From the NCBI GenBank assembly GCA_022605955.1, contig JAKCOZ010000001.1, positions 16,360,146 through 16,424,145 of the forward strand: DNA of 64,000 nucleotides, in the 5' to 3' direction. The notes under the pieces are model-generated. The model saw only the letters and a list, made by a program, of their open reading frames with translations, did no database searches and was not told the origin of the DNA. The stretch comes from Rallus limicola (taxonomy: Eukaryota; Chordata; Aves; Gruiformes; Rallidae). Each line of letters begins with the position of its first letter. Position 1 is the stretch's first letter. Shown here piece by piece: positions 49,201 through 62,099 of this stretch. Both the position numbers and the translations under genes were made by a program.

Positions 49201-50040
49201 GAGTTGATATTTACTGTGGATGGGAGTGGGCTGATGGGAAGAGTTTGCTGCTGAAATGGGGTGAGTGACTTCACTGTGACTTGTTTAGAAGCCTTGTTTT
49301 GCTTATACCAGAACCTGCCACCACCCTTCGCTGGACCAGCTTCCCATGGACAGGAAAATGGTTATTCAGCAAGTGCTGAAATGGAATCCCCAAAAGGCTG
49401 GCGAAAACCTTTAGTTCCTCAGTGTCCAGCTGCTCCAGGCCACCTCATTCTCCCACAGCCTGTGAGTGGTTCATGCCAGCACATCTTCTTCCCAATCTGG
49501 TCCACCAGGTCAAATCTGTTCATCACTCAAGATCCTAGCCTTAAAAAGTCAAATCCTCCTGGCTGAGAACTTCCCCGACCAGGGATGGCTACCGGTGTTT
49601 GAAGGGAGGAAATAGGACCTGAAAACCCCACACGTGACTTGCTTTGTGATGCCTAGGTTCCCTGACAGCACAAAACACCGTGCAGTCTGATGCAGGGTGT
49701 GTAATGCATTGCCACAGCGGGACTTACCAAGGGGATAAAATACTCAACTTGAACACAGGGATAAGCCTGGAATAAAAGAAAATTTTGGACTGTTCCCAAA
49801 TAAATGGTGTCTCTACATTAAATACTGTTACCTGGATGATTTGGCAAGTCAGTCTAGGTGACAGTGCTGTCAAATCCATTCCCTCCCCACTTGCTCTGCC
49901 TCTGCTTTTAAAAAACAGGAAGAAATGTGTAGCACTGGGTAAGAGATGGTGTGGTCTGGGGGAGAAACAGAGCCCCATCTCCTTATCCAGCTAGCAGAGA
50001 GTGGAGCAGGAGAGCGGCGGGTAGCACAGCGCTGTACAGC
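43211..50040. other. Intergenic, mostly unremarkable
   Basis: No coding exon seen. A T-run lies at about 48,537-48,556. Possible regulatory words are isolated: CCTTTGTTATGG near 44,670 and the everted TGACC/GGTCA pair at 46,165-46,183. Around 49,020-49,080 there is a short run of imperfect GCTGGGT repeats. Confidence 0.55.
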
Positions 50041-50340
50041 TGCAGGGCTGCTCACAACAGGGCAGAGCTCCCGGAGAATGTGCTCTTTGTTCCCTGCCTT
50101 TAAAGGGTAAGAGAAACACTTATGCATGGCAAATTAGCCCAAAAATGTATTTCTCTAAAACACCCGATTGTCTGGCCAGCTCTGCAGCTGCAGGGAAGTT
50201 CCAGGGAGAGAAGGGGGAGGCGGCGGGAAGGAGGGAGGCAGGGAAGGAGGATTTTGATGGCTGGGGGGAGGAAGGCAAGATGATTGTGCGAATGAGGGAG
50301 AAATTCTCATGCCTCGATTCAAACAGAGCTGACCAGTGAG
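50041..50340. promoter_or_regulatory. Candidate SOX10 upstream element A
   Basis: Within 130 bases: ACAACAG (50053-50059), CTTTGTT (50085-50091) and GATTGTC (50166-50172), all SOX/TCF-type cores, beside a purine-rich block. About 13 kb upstream of the SOX10 start. Motif evidence only. Confidence 0.3.
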
Positions 50341-53300
50341 TGAGGGGACCCCTGGCAGAGGGGCCACGTTGGTGGCCAGGGGACTATGGATGCTGTGCAG
50401 TCTCCCGGGGGGAGGGAGAAGAGGGGACATAAGACAGCTGTGCCCCGGACAGTGCGGGAGCAGGCACTGGTTGGGGGGGGGGCAGTGCTGGGGAGTCCTG
50501 CTGCCCGGCAGGTTCAGCTGTGCCATCTGGGCTGGGATGCTCGGCGAGCTGTGCCATGCTCCTCTAGTCACTGTGTGGCACGGCCCGGGGGGCAACGGCT
50601 GTGACTCCTCTCCTGCTTCCAAGGGAAATGTGCAGGGTGCAGCTTCTGGGGAGGTGAGGGGCCCACGCTGTTCCCAAGGGCTGGCACTTGGGTTTAAAAC
50701 ATCCCAAATGAACCTCCTGATTCGGAACTTGAGCTGGCCTTGTTATGAAGTTCCAGCCTGATGCTGAACTCGTTTTAAAACTCCCAGGCCATCGCTGGCA
50801 GACAAGTGATTTCTTGAACTTCCCTGGGGTTTGGAGATAAAAACCCAGCAACTTCTCAACAACTGCTCAGACTGTGAAGTTCATGGCAAGTGCCACAAAC
50901 CTGTCCCTACCCAGTAAATGCCTGGAGTAGTCAGGCCCAATATTAGCACAGCTGAGACCTCCAGTGTCCTAGGAGTGCCTCCTACGATGTCTGGGATGAG
51001 ATTATGTCCTCTTCATGTGCATTATAAGAATTTATTTTATTCTCTGTTAGCTGCTGGAGCGGAAGGTGAGGTGCTCCGGGCTGCAGACTGCAGTGCCTTT
51101 GCAGGCACGGCCTTGAAGGAATCTGGCTGCTCCTCATAACCACCCACTGAATGCTCTTGAGGAGACATCTGTGGTGTGATCCACATGCTGCTCTTAGTCG
51201 AAGAAGCTCGGGCTAGACTTTGCCTTCAAGGACACTCAGGCATGCACTTGCCTGTTATAAATCCAGGTTCCAGTGCTCTGTCCTTTCTGTGATGTGACAT
51301 GACCTGCTCTGTGCAGACAAGAACATCCCCTTCAAAGCCACCATAGCCACCTGCTGCAAGAGCTGATGAGATTAGTAGGTAGTCCTAAGTTAGGCAAAGC
51401 TTAGACTGCCCACAAGAAAGAATTGATGCATGAGAATCTCAGGAGGGAGATTGGTTTCAATGCATTCCTGTGACTGTCCAGCTCAGACATAGGGTTGATG
51501 TTGCCATCAGTTCAAGGTGTCACAGGCAGACTGTACTCTGTTTCCAGGCTGTTGCTAAACTGACTGTGTGACCAGATTTTTCCAAGGAAAACCTTGTAAC
51601 TTTCCAGGTTTGTAATCCAGAAGTTCTGCGAACTGCCCTCTCACTGGGTTGGGGGAAGGGAAGGACTGGTGGACCTGGATGTTTTATCTGCAGAAGTAGT
51701 GATGCTGACTGCTGGTGTGAATTATTCATTATTTCTTGTCAGAGGTTAGATGGAGATACTTCGAAGGACACTGGGTGTAGAGGCCCCTGATGCATATGGA
51801 GCAGTGTCTGACTGCAGGAAGCCAGCATTAGGTTTGAGAATTTCCTACAACGGTGAATCAGGTCAGGCTGATGTTGGAGAAGGAATGTGATGGGCGAGGT
51901 GGGGAGCTGAACTGCTCTTGAAATGGGAAGTTGTCAACTGTATAATCCTGTGGTCACTACCTGGCTCATCTCTGTGTGGCCACTGGGATGGTTCATGCTC
52001 TCACTGTATGCTCACGTGGGAGAAGAAGATCTGAAGGTGTTAGCTTTAATCAACTCAGCTATATTTCTTAGCTTTGGTGCACTTCATTTTCCAGTCAGGT
52101 TCAAAGAAGTCCCTCTGCTTGCATTGTCACAGACCCCTCTGATAAGGGACAGTCTGTCCTGTCCCCTCCTCTCCTCCCTTCCACTTCTGCAGCTTCAGAT
52201 CTTCACTGCCCTGCCACTCGGCTCCTCACATGTCCCTTCAGAAACACCCCGAGCCGCAGCCTCACAAAGATGTGCGGCCGCAGTACATAGTATAAAGCTC
52301 TAGCTTTTAAAGCCACCAAACTACAGCTGTGCCAATGCTGGGCTTTAAGCCTGACCTTCAGGGAGGGGGTGGTGCAGATTGATGGCAGGCCTGCCATGAA
52401 TCCTAAGATCACTCCTGTCAAGGTGGGACTCAGGGAAACTAAGGATCTAGGCACACTCCAGCACTTCGGAAAGACCCCAAGCCCTCTCAGGGATGGCAAA
52501 GATGTGGCACCATCTGAGGGTAGGAATGACTGGTACCGGGCAAGCATTTATTGGTAAATAACTTGCCAAGAAATGGGTCTTCGTGGGAATGAAACCAGTT
52601 GCAGATCCAGACCTAGTTCAACAAATACTTTTGGCTGGAAAGCAAGTGTGGGAAGGGGATTTTTAAAATAACAACACATTTCATTTCAAGACAATCTTCC
52701 TGAATTATTCTGTTTTCTAAATGCCAAAATGTTGTGAATGGACATTTTCAAAGGGAATTTTTGACATTTCTCTTCAAACCAGCATTTTGCATTTAAAATT
52801 TGACCCCAGCTGAAAGATGAGAGGTCAAACACAAGAACGTAATAACTGCAAAATAAAACCTGCTGTTTCAAGTTCTGCAGAATATTTCAGTCTCTGGGTT
52901 ACACCATTTGAAATAATAATAAAAACAACCCAGTAAAAAAAGCTCCTCAGCAGAGCTCCTGCACATGTCCAGATCAACACGCCCCTACGCAACACCTCTG
53001 AGGTGACGCTGATGCTGGAGTAGAAACAGCTGGTGCGGTTGGGATAAAACCAGCCAGGCAGTGGTCTGAGGTGAACCTGAAAATGCCCTTGAGCATCCCA
53101 GACAGAATTTCACTCTTCCCTTGATAAATCTCACTGTGATCTCATAAGGCTGTATGCGGTGGGGTGTGCATCTTTTAGGGATGCTTGCATCTGTTCAGCT
53201 CCATGGGTAGCAACAGGCAGAGTGATGACAAGCAAAGCCCCTGGGGCCCGGAGGGTTTATCCACATTGTCACCTAGCTTTAGGCAAGGTGGTGATCAAAG

Positions 53301-53940
53301 TGCCATCATCTTCTAGCACTGTCCCACTGATTCCTATGAAACCCAGTGGAAATCTTCATGGGCATGTGTCCATAGGCAGCTCCAGGGGAAAAAAATTCTA
53401 GCATTAAGCAAGGTCTAGGTACCAGAAAATCTCTGCTGATTTTGGATGGGGCCCTGGTACTTCTCATGCCTGGGTAGGCTGGGGCATGGTGACCCAGTGG
53501 GATGCAAGATACTGATTTGAGTAGATGCTATTACCCTGCAACTGCCTCTTCTGTACAAAGGCAGGTTGAGACTCGAGGGATATGAAGAATAGCCCTACTC
53601 TCCCTTCCCCTTAGCCCCAGCCCCTCACGCCCGCTGCCCCATCCTATCTCCACGGTGCACACATGGTCCCCGCTGCCATGAATAGAGTTGGCACGGGTGG
53701 GCCCAGCCTGAGCCGCTGGGCCTCACGACTCCCGACCTCAATAAGCAGCATAAAGGCACAGAGCAGCCCCGTCGCGGCTCCATCCCGACCGATCCTCCCC
53801 AGCTGCAAGAGCATCCGCTGCAGGCCCTGACCAGCCATTCGCACCAAGTCCTTCTGTGCCGTTTGTCTTTCTCTCCCTCTCTCAGTCCCCCCCAGCCTCT
53901 TTTTTTTTTTTTTTATTTAATCCCCTTTTTTCGAACATAT
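50341..53940. other. Intergenic, nothing recognised
   Basis: No coding exon or named repeat. AT-rich around 52,640-52,940. Confidence 0.55.
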
Positions 53941-54340
53941 CATTACAGGAGCAACAAAAAAGATGGGACAATACAGCCATTGATAAACTGCTCTCGTCTT
54001 CCCATCCCGGTCCCCCCCACTCCCTCCCTCCCCTCCTCTGGTGCGTGCCAACACTCTTTCCACCCGCCCAGGGCTGGAGCCAGCGCCAAACAACCTCTGC
54101 TAATAAACAAGAGGAACCAGATAAACCAGGAACACAATAGAGGGATTTGTTGCACTTTAGTGATGGTGGGAACAATGTCAACTCCGTGGCGCAGCTGCAT
54201 GGACCCCCTCCCATCCTCTCCCCCCACTGCCTTGCGCCCCCCGCGCACTCGCAGCCCAACACTGTGATTTATGAAAGGCCAAAGGTCACTGTGCATTAAA
54301 GGGCTCCTTTCTTGCATCATTTATTAACCCCTCTATGACA
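53941..54340. promoter_or_regulatory. Candidate SOX10 upstream element B
   Basis: Dense SOX-type cores: AACAAAA (53953-53959), an inverted pair ACAAT (53968-53972) / ATTGAT (53979-53984), ACAAT (54134-54138) opposed by TTTGTTG (54146-54152), and AACAATG (54171-54177). Also a FOX word AATAAACA (54102-54109) and AAGGTCA. Paired inverted SOX sites are what SOXE dimers bind. About 9 kb upstream of SOX10. Confidence 0.4.
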
Positions 54341-55560
54341 AGGGGTGCTCATTGTGGCAGTGGTGGTGGCGGTGGTACGGGGAGCGGGGAGGGGGTGGAG
54401 GAATCCATCCTGGCAGCACCGCGTGTCTCATGGAAGATGCTGAGATGCAGAGCTAGTGCTTAAACCCAGCTTTGCGCTGACCTGGTGTGTGTGGGGAGGA
54501 GGAAAAGCTTTGATGAGATGTGCTTCAGCCACCAAAAGCAACTTGTGTGCTCCAGAAGAGCTCTGTTCCCATTTCACACAGATCACCGTTTCCCCGATCT
54601 GCACTTGCTGCCAGGCTGGTGAGCTCAGCTCATGGTTGGTGCTGCAGCCATGCATACGCCTCAGGCTGACCCAAAGGGTTGCCCTGAAGATTCCATAGTC
54701 CATATGATAGGGCTGATCATGGTGCATCACCAGAGCCTTGGGTGACCTTGTGCCACCAGATGTGGTCACATGGGCCACCAGCAATGCAGTTGAGCAGCAA
54801 GGAGGTGAGTCGGTCATGGAGCAGAAGGAGCCACTCTAAGATCCCCTTTTTGGGCTAGTGGAGTTATGGCCAAAATCTCTGTCTCACCGGAGCTGGTTGC
54901 CATTACTGGCAGTGCTGCAGTGTCACCGTGCAGCACTTTCAAGCCTCCCTGTGCAGCCATGGAGTGACACATAAGTGCTGGCACACTAACTCACTGTCCT
55001 GATCTTTTGCACCTGAAATTACAGTGACCAAAGTCCGACTGGGTAAGACGATGCAGCAGCAAAAGCCTCAGCACTGAACTTTGTGCACCCTTGAGCTACA
55101 GCCCCATGTCCCCGGTTGTGCTTGAGGGGTCCCTGGAGACCCTCTTCCTCAGTAGTCTTGATTAGGAGAGCAAATCCCATGGCCATCAAGGACTGGGGGT
55201 GGTGGGGGAGCCCTGGAGAAGGGTTGTTTGCTGGAGTTTATGTCCACTGTGGGGGGAGGGGGCTGTGCTGTCGCCTGGTTGCCTGGTCCTTCCCTCCTGG
55301 GCAGACTGTTGTGTTGACAGGTTGGGACATCTTTCCCTTGGGACAAAGAGATGGGTAGCAAGACACAAGCTTAGGAGCTGGTGGTAGCCCTTTCAGTGTT
55401 GCGGGTGAGCCCCTGTACAGGGCAGAGGGGATGTAGAGGTTGGGGTGAAGGGGAAGACGGTCCCACAACCCAAATACCAGTCTGTAACGCTGGTTACCAG
55501 CCGAACTGCTCCTGCCCTGTCTCTGGTGCCTCGGCCTCAGGCCGTGCTCCCTCTCTCGCT
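54341..55560. other. Intergenic, nothing recognised
   Basis: Short GGT/GGC-rich run at 54,360-54,380, otherwise no feature. Confidence 0.55.
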
Positions 55561-55599
55561 CTCCTTTGCATTCCTCCGGGAGCTGATCAGGGCTTGAAT

Positions 55600-55700
55600 G
55601 ACACCCCAGATGACTCTTTGCTATTAATTCCTGTGAACAGAAAGGGCTCCTTGTTCTCCCAGTCCTACTCTCTGGAGGAATTACAGGGGCCAAGGCAGCA
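55600..55700. promoter_or_regulatory. Candidate SOX10 upstream element C
   Basis: TGAACAG (55634-55640) faces CTTGTTC (55650-55656) across nine bases, with TATTAATT just upstream (55622-55629). An inverted SOXE-like pair, about 7.7 kb upstream of SOX10. Confidence 0.3.
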
Positions 55701-58315
55701 GGCTGAAGCCTTCCCGACTTAACCCTTCCCCCGGCTCCCCAGGAGCCTCCCTGCAGCCAGAGGACTGGCAGAGGTGAAGATCACTCCTGGAGCCACCGCG
55801 GCCACCGAAGATCAAGCCCACTGGGGTCACCCAGCACTACTACAACCATGGGTCCTGTTGGGAGAGTCCCTTTTTCTGGTTGTTCTGCCCAGTCTTGCAC
55901 AATTACCACACTCTTCCCTCTGGGCATCTCTGTCATGCAGACCAAGAGCACCTAGCTCCCTCCATTACATTGCACTGGATATCAGGCTCCACCTGAGAAA
56001 AGGCATCACCGATCCCATTCTCCCCACTCCTTTAGCACTTGCTTTTTGGCATCTGCTTTTTGGATGTGCACCTGGCCTCTGTGGTAGGAGATGAGGGGGT
56101 TAACAGCCACCTAGGCTCTGTGCCACCGTCAAAGCAGGTAGCAGACAGACATGCCTGCCCCACTCCTCTTTGATCTTCCCAGAGCTGAGTAATGCAGGAA
56201 AATTGTTCCATTTACCCACTGTGAGTTCTCCTCATGCCCATGACACATTGGACTGACCAAGATGACAGTCCAGGAGATGCCCCGGGGCCTTTGTGATGCT
56301 CAGAGGTGATTCTCCCCTGTCCTTTCTGTGAGATTTTTCCTATGCCTCCTCTTCAAAGCAGCTGGCACTGTAATCCACTGCTCTAGGGAAAAAACCCACC
56401 ACATGTGAAGTCTCCTTCTCACCCACATCAAGGTGCACACAACAGTGGCAGCAGTGGCATGGTTTCCTGCACCTGCAACAGCCCTCACTGTGCTTTGGAG
56501 AGGCAACAGGGTTTCTCCTGCTCCAGAGCTGGGTGGGACTCTGCAACCACATCCCAGTCCCCAAAGAGCTTACCAAGGATTTCCATCCCATCCGTGGGGT
56601 GACAGAAGCGCAGGGCCACGCACCAAACAGCATTGCCCAAGCTGTATTCCATGGGGAGTGGTAACCCCGGAGGAGAGCAACTATCAAGATGTTTCTTTTG
56701 CAGGACACTGGGTCTGGCAGAGAGACAAACAGCTTGGCCATGCAGTAAACAACTCCAGGCATTGCATGTCTCTTGTCTCCTCTGGTACCCCATGACAAAA
56801 ATTACTGCACACCCCCTGCAGCTAACCACATGGACGTGGTGTGGTGCTGCCAAAACCCAGGCAGGGCTGCAGGCAGCTCATTGCTTTTCATGAGGGACCC
56901 ACATCACTTTCTTCCTCCTTGAGCTGCCTCATGGGTAGCCAGTTCGCTGATGCCCGTGACTGGACACAAAGAGGCATCTGGGAACGTCTAGGACGAATAT
57001 TGGGAGCTTCAGCCAAAAATGGCGAGGGGTCATGAAGACCAGATCCCAGCAGTGGTTCCTGTGCCCTGGTCCCTGTTGGGAGGACACCTACAGCATAAGG
57101 CAAATTGAAGAGCTCTTTGGAGATCACAGCTGCCACAGGATCATGGGGGGTAACACAAATGTGGCCTTGGGGGACCTCTGCTTCTCTTGATTGTGGAAAG
57201 GCCTTGAAAATGACCTGCACACTGGGAGTTTGAGAGTGCAGTCATGACATCGGATCAAGGAGGAATCTGAAGATAAGGGCATGAGGAAGTGGTGAAGACG
57301 GGGCTGGGCTTTGGTGCTCTGGCAAAGGGTAAGGCCTGGTCTTGATCTCTCCCGGGCTGCCATCAATCATGTCCCATGATGTCTCAAGGGTGAGGTCAGC
57401 TGCAGACCCATAGATTTTCCAAGCGTTCTGGTGGCCTCTCCTTTTGCTCCTCCCGGCTTTCCCTTGGAGCATCACACTCAAGCAATCTTCAAATAAAAAG
57501 AGTAGTTGTTTGAAGCCTACTATTTTTTCCCAGTTCTTTCATAACTTTCTCTGTGGATGGTTCAAATAGTCACCTTGACATTCTCTCACCAGCCTCCCCT
57601 TCCTCCCAGGGCTATGTAACCAGCTTCCCAGGTACTTTATAGTCACGGTGATGAGATGTGATGGGGCCCCGTGGCATCTCCACACCAAAGGGGACATGCA
57701 GTCCTCACTGAGGATGTTGCATGTACTCTTTCTGACAGGGGCAGAGGGACTTCCAGCATGCGTCGGCTGTTTTTGACATCTACTACCTTCCCATGACTGC
57801 CTGCGTTGCCTGGTCCTCTCCCTTTCTCCCCTTTGGGCCACCATGGGATTGAGCAAATGTATTCAGATCTCCCCACACCACATCTTGGGCAGGAAGACAT
57901 CTTTCCAGCAGAAAGGATGTTCCCACTCCCCTCTTCCTCAGCAATCCTTCTGCATCCCCCTCCCTGGCACAATGTTAGGATGGTCACCCCTGTCCTTCCT
58001 GCAGCACCACGGGGGAGTTGTGGCTACTGCAAACCCACGCCAGCCTGCCTGGGCAAGAAGGTAGCAGGGGCAAGACCCCCTCCCACCCCCAAATCGCAAG
58101 CCTTACCCCCCACCCCCACCCCTTCTGTCCCTCTTTGCTTTGCAAGCCCACCTCGACGGGAAGGGGGCATCTTCCAGCAGCAAGGCGGTGGCACATGCTC
58201 GTCCATCCCAGTGTCCATCCCCATCCAGGCCACTGCTGCCGCCTCAGCTCCTCGTAGCCTGGGTCTCCTCTCCTGCCGTCGGGTCTGGAGCAAGCTGGAC
58301 GCTCTTAAAAAGCTT
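55701..58315. other. Intergenic, nothing recognised
   Basis: No coding exon or named repeat seen in this 2.6 kb. Confidence 0.55.
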
Positions 58316-58560
58316 CTCACGTGCACGCGCGCGCGTGTGTTAATCACATGACTGGCGCTCACCTGTGCCCCGAACAAAGGCAGCGCACTGTTTAAGGCCC
58401 AAACAAGACAGACGGCATGGGAAGGGGGGGGGGATGTTGAGAAAACTGAAGGGGCCGTTGAGCCAGCGGGCAGGCGCGGGAGAAAATCCTTATCAGACTC
58501 CCAATTCATGGGTCTCCCTTTCCCTCAGCACACTGCGGGGATTGTCTGGCTGAGGGGGGG
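58316..58560. promoter_or_regulatory. Candidate SOX10 upstream element D
   Basis: E-boxes CACGTG (58318-58323), CACATG (58345-58350) and CACCTG (58360-58365), then AACAAAGG (58373-58380, SOX/TCF), AAACAAG (58401-58407), CTTATCAG (58489-58496, GATA in reverse) and GATTGTCTGG (58540-58549). About 5 kb upstream of SOX10. Confidence 0.35.
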
Positions 58561-58583
58561 TATTTTTTCAAATGTCTGTGTTG

Positions 58584-58606
58584 CCCCCCCGCCCCCCCCC
58601 CCCCCC
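58584..58606. repeat. Poly-C tract (C7 G C15)
   Basis: Homopolymer run that would form G-rich DNA on the minus strand. It is also a common site of sequencing or assembly length error. Confidence 0.9.
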
Positions 58607-60590
58607 ACTCCCTGGCTCTGACGCTGTTTTACTCTATGGAAAGATTTCACAGGGAACCCCTCCCATTTTCCCAGGCGGTCCTGGGACAATACCAGTGCTG
58701 TGCCCCCGAGCTGGGCAGGGGACAAAAGCTGGCCCTGGCTCTCATGCTGAGGATGCCGCTGCTCCTTTCTGCGAACATGCTCTCCCCTCTTACTCCTCCC
58801 CTGCTGCGGGTGCAGAGGATGGGTGTCCCTAGAAACATACGCTGCGGAGAAGGAGTGGGAACCTGCTGTATGAGCATTTCCCCAGGGACCAGTCACTGGG
58901 AAGATGTGCATTTAGAAAAACAACTTCTACAGTGTTAGTTAGCTGCTGCAGCCAGTCGTGGCTTTTGGAGGGTCCTTGTGTCTAAAAAGGGGTCCCGCTG
59001 GACACTGGAGAAAGAGGTATGCCATCTCTGGGTTGGTCTCTTCTCCTGCCCCTCAGCCTTCTCACCTCAACTGAAGAGAAGGCATCACATCTTGCCCCAC
59101 TGCAGCCAAGGCAAATTTTCCACAGTTTGCTCTCCTGCCTCCACCTCTCTGCAGGACCAAAGAAGAAAAGACACACAGACAGAAGAGACTTGGAAAAAGA
59201 TATACAACCATGCACCTGCAGTGAGTGCTGCCAGGAGGGGCTGGAAACGGGGGGAAGAGATATTAGCAACAGTAGACAGGGCCAAAGGAGATGAAAAGCA
59301 AGAACTGGAGACAGGCAGAAAGAAGGGAAAATCCCCAACTCTACCCTGCCATTTAAAGATGAGGAGACACAGAGATTACAGTTTGAAGGAACTGTGTGGC
59401 TGGTGCACAGTCCTTTGAGGATGTCCCTGTATATGGTTCAGTAGCCCATAGCTCTTCCAACAAGGCACAAACAGGACTTATCTCCTGCCTGGAGGGTGTC
59501 AGCAGCCCCTGACAGGGATGGTGAACAGTAGGACAAACACTTGTCCAGAGCCCTGTGGGTTACTGAAATCCCTTCTGGGTTTGATCCCTTTCTTGCTTCA
59601 TTTGGGACTGGTGGGTCAGAAACTCTTCTGTTCACCCAGACCCTGTGGGCATGCAGGACAATGTGAGCCCCACCACTCACCATCTTACTGGGGTGAAGCA
59701 CCACCTTATTCTCCCTGGAGAGCCTGCTAAGAGGCTGCTGTATTTGGGGTGTGAGCTGAGCAGGCTGTGAAGTTCCTTTCAGTGCCTGGAAAGGCTCCAG
59801 ATTGGGAATCTTTTCCATCAAAGCACTAGCAGGACCCCCAGCCTCTCCCTCCCTACCACTCAGTTCCCAGTGTGGCATCCTTCCTCCTTGCCCCACATGG
59901 AGGATGGATAGAGCCAAGGGAACAAGCAGGGTAGTGTTTCTCAGTGGTGGCTTTCTCCCCATGAGACAGGAGACCAACCATACCTTCCCTCCAGCTCTCC
60001 CACACTTCACATGCAGGGTTCCTGAAGCTTGAGGATGACCCCCTTGGCTGGGTGAAAATGTCATGAGCCCCACAGCATCATTGACACTGCATCCAGCGGG
60101 CTGTGGACATCTTTTTATGGCCCCTAGCAAAGAAGTGACCTTGCCCCATTCATTTTCATTGGTTTTCTGCTGGATGGAGGGTAAACTTCTGAACTGCTCC
60201 CCTTTGTGCTGTGAGACTCTTCTTGTGACAACCATAGCCCTACTCTGGACCCAGGATCTCTCTTGGTGATGGAATTTGACAATAATACAAAACTTGAGGT
60301 TCACCAGCTGCTGCTTTGGTAGAGGAAACAGGGTCTCAGTGCTGGTTTGCTAGGATCTCCATACAGTTGTCTTGGCATTCAAGAGAAAGGAAGCCACTCT
60401 GCTTCATCTGAAGAAGAGTATCTGAGCCCTTCTTTTCCTGGAGCGGGTAACGCTGAAGAGGATAAAGGTTGAACATGATTCCTTGAGAGGTCTTTTCAAA
60501 GGGTTCAAGACCATGCCACAGGGGCACCTTTAAGTACCTCTGCCTCTTGGATGCCAGTGTCATGTAGCCATTCCCCCTCAGCTCCATTCA
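58607..60590. other. Intergenic, nothing recognised
   Basis: A long open frame on the minus strand (59438-60304) has no recognisable domain and no supporting splice structure. Confidence 0.55.
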
Positions 60591-60594
60591 GTAA

Positions 60595-60895
60595 AGACTG
60601 CACTCTGGTGAGGTTTTCTCTGCCTTTAGATACTCTAAATCTCTCCTTTTCGAGTTTAAAACTATTTTCCCTTGTCCTAATGCTATATACCCCATGAACA
60701 GCTCTTCCCCAGTTTTCTTATAGGTGCCTTTCAGGTACTGGAAGGCTGCTATAAGGTTTCCCCAGAGTCTTCTCTTCAGGCTGAACAAGCCCAGCTCTCA
60801 GCCTGTCTTCACAGGAGAGGTGCTCCAGCCCTCTGATCATTTTTGTGGCCCTCCTCTGGACACGGCCCAACAGGTCCATGTCCTTCATCTTTCTG
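60595..60895 (-). repeat. CR1 LINE 3' fragment
   Basis: Plus-strand phrases 'ccttgtcctaatgctat', 'ctgaacaagcccagctctca', 'cctctgatcatttttgtgg' are the reverse of the CR1 body. The 3' tail end is missing or diverged; about 300 bases remain. Confidence 0.88.
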
Positions 60896-62090
60896 TATTT
60901 TCTGCCTTAGCACAAATGCATCTTCAGGTTGACTCTCCAGCGAGGAGCTGGAGCAGGAGCTAGATTTGCCTCATTGCTAACTGAGGAGGAATTGGGAGGA
61001 TCATTAGATTTTTCATGGGTAACCTGTCATGGTTACAGGATGGTGTTGGTCTATACCAGCCTCAGTGACAAAGAAACTGAAGAAACCAAATACCAGAGGC
61101 ATCTGGGAAGGAAAGCAAGCTAGAAAATTGAAGGTGTGATGGAGAACATCCTAACCCATTGAGTACTAATATATTTTAGTACATGTATCCTCTACCTGTC
61201 CTAGTGCAAAACCAGCAAGAATAAGGGTGGGTGTGACAGTCCTTCTAATTGGGAGACCCACTCTTTCCTCATGAGAGACCCCACATTTGCCTTTGGGAGC
61301 AATTCAGCATGTTGGAGGAAGCAGAGCCTGCTTTTCTTGGCAAGACCCCACAGAGACGAACATGCTGTGACAAGTCCATCCCTAGGGTGCAAAATCTAAG
61401 AAGGTTCAAACTGGTATCCACTGTCCAGCAGTGTGGTATAACCCTGGACCTGATGTCCTCCATTTTCAGGACACCTCTGTCCTCCTGCATCCCCTTCCCC
61501 ACACACAGACCCAGACATGAATGAGGGTACCCTTTTGGCAGTGTCTTGACCCCGTGGTCCCAGGCCAGCTTGTTGTGGGGTTCCTGTGAGACTCTGTGAC
61601 AGAGACCAGGGACTCAGTGGGCACATGGGGGGCACCAGACTCTACAGGAGCAGCTGCACTGGCCACAGAAAGGAGGGGGACCCTAGCCCCAGTGTGCATG
61701 CCCACCTCCCCAAGCCACCCCGGCTGCTCCAAACTCCCTGGGGTCGAATCCTCCAGCAGCATCTCTGGGGTGGTCACGCTGTCCCAAGAGCAGCCCAACA
61801 CTGGGGGCTCTCACAAAGAAGCTGGCACCAGGGAAAAGCAGGGGATGTGCCGGCAGCTGAGGTGGGGTGGGGGGCTGCCCACGTCCCCTCCCCGCCATCC
61901 CCGACCGTCCGTATTCTGGCTCTGAGGAGCGCTTGGCTCCACCTTCCACCCTTCCCTCCCCCGGTGCTAAGCAGCAATCCAGCTAGAGACATCCAGCGGG
62001 GTATTAGTAAAACCAAGCCTCCCTCCAGGAATGGCACTCGCCTGAGAGCCTCCCTGCACCGTGCGTCCCGAAGCCGCCGGGGCTGGGAGG
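60896..62090. other. Proximal SOX10 upstream sequence
   Basis: No repeat or exon identified. Rises in GC content towards 62 kb. Confidence 0.5.
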
Positions 62091-62099
62091 GAGACAGGG

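Noticed and set aside
59438..60304. 288-codon open frame, minus strand
   Set aside because: No recognisable fold or family motif, no start context or splice partners; length is possible by chance in stop-poor sequence.
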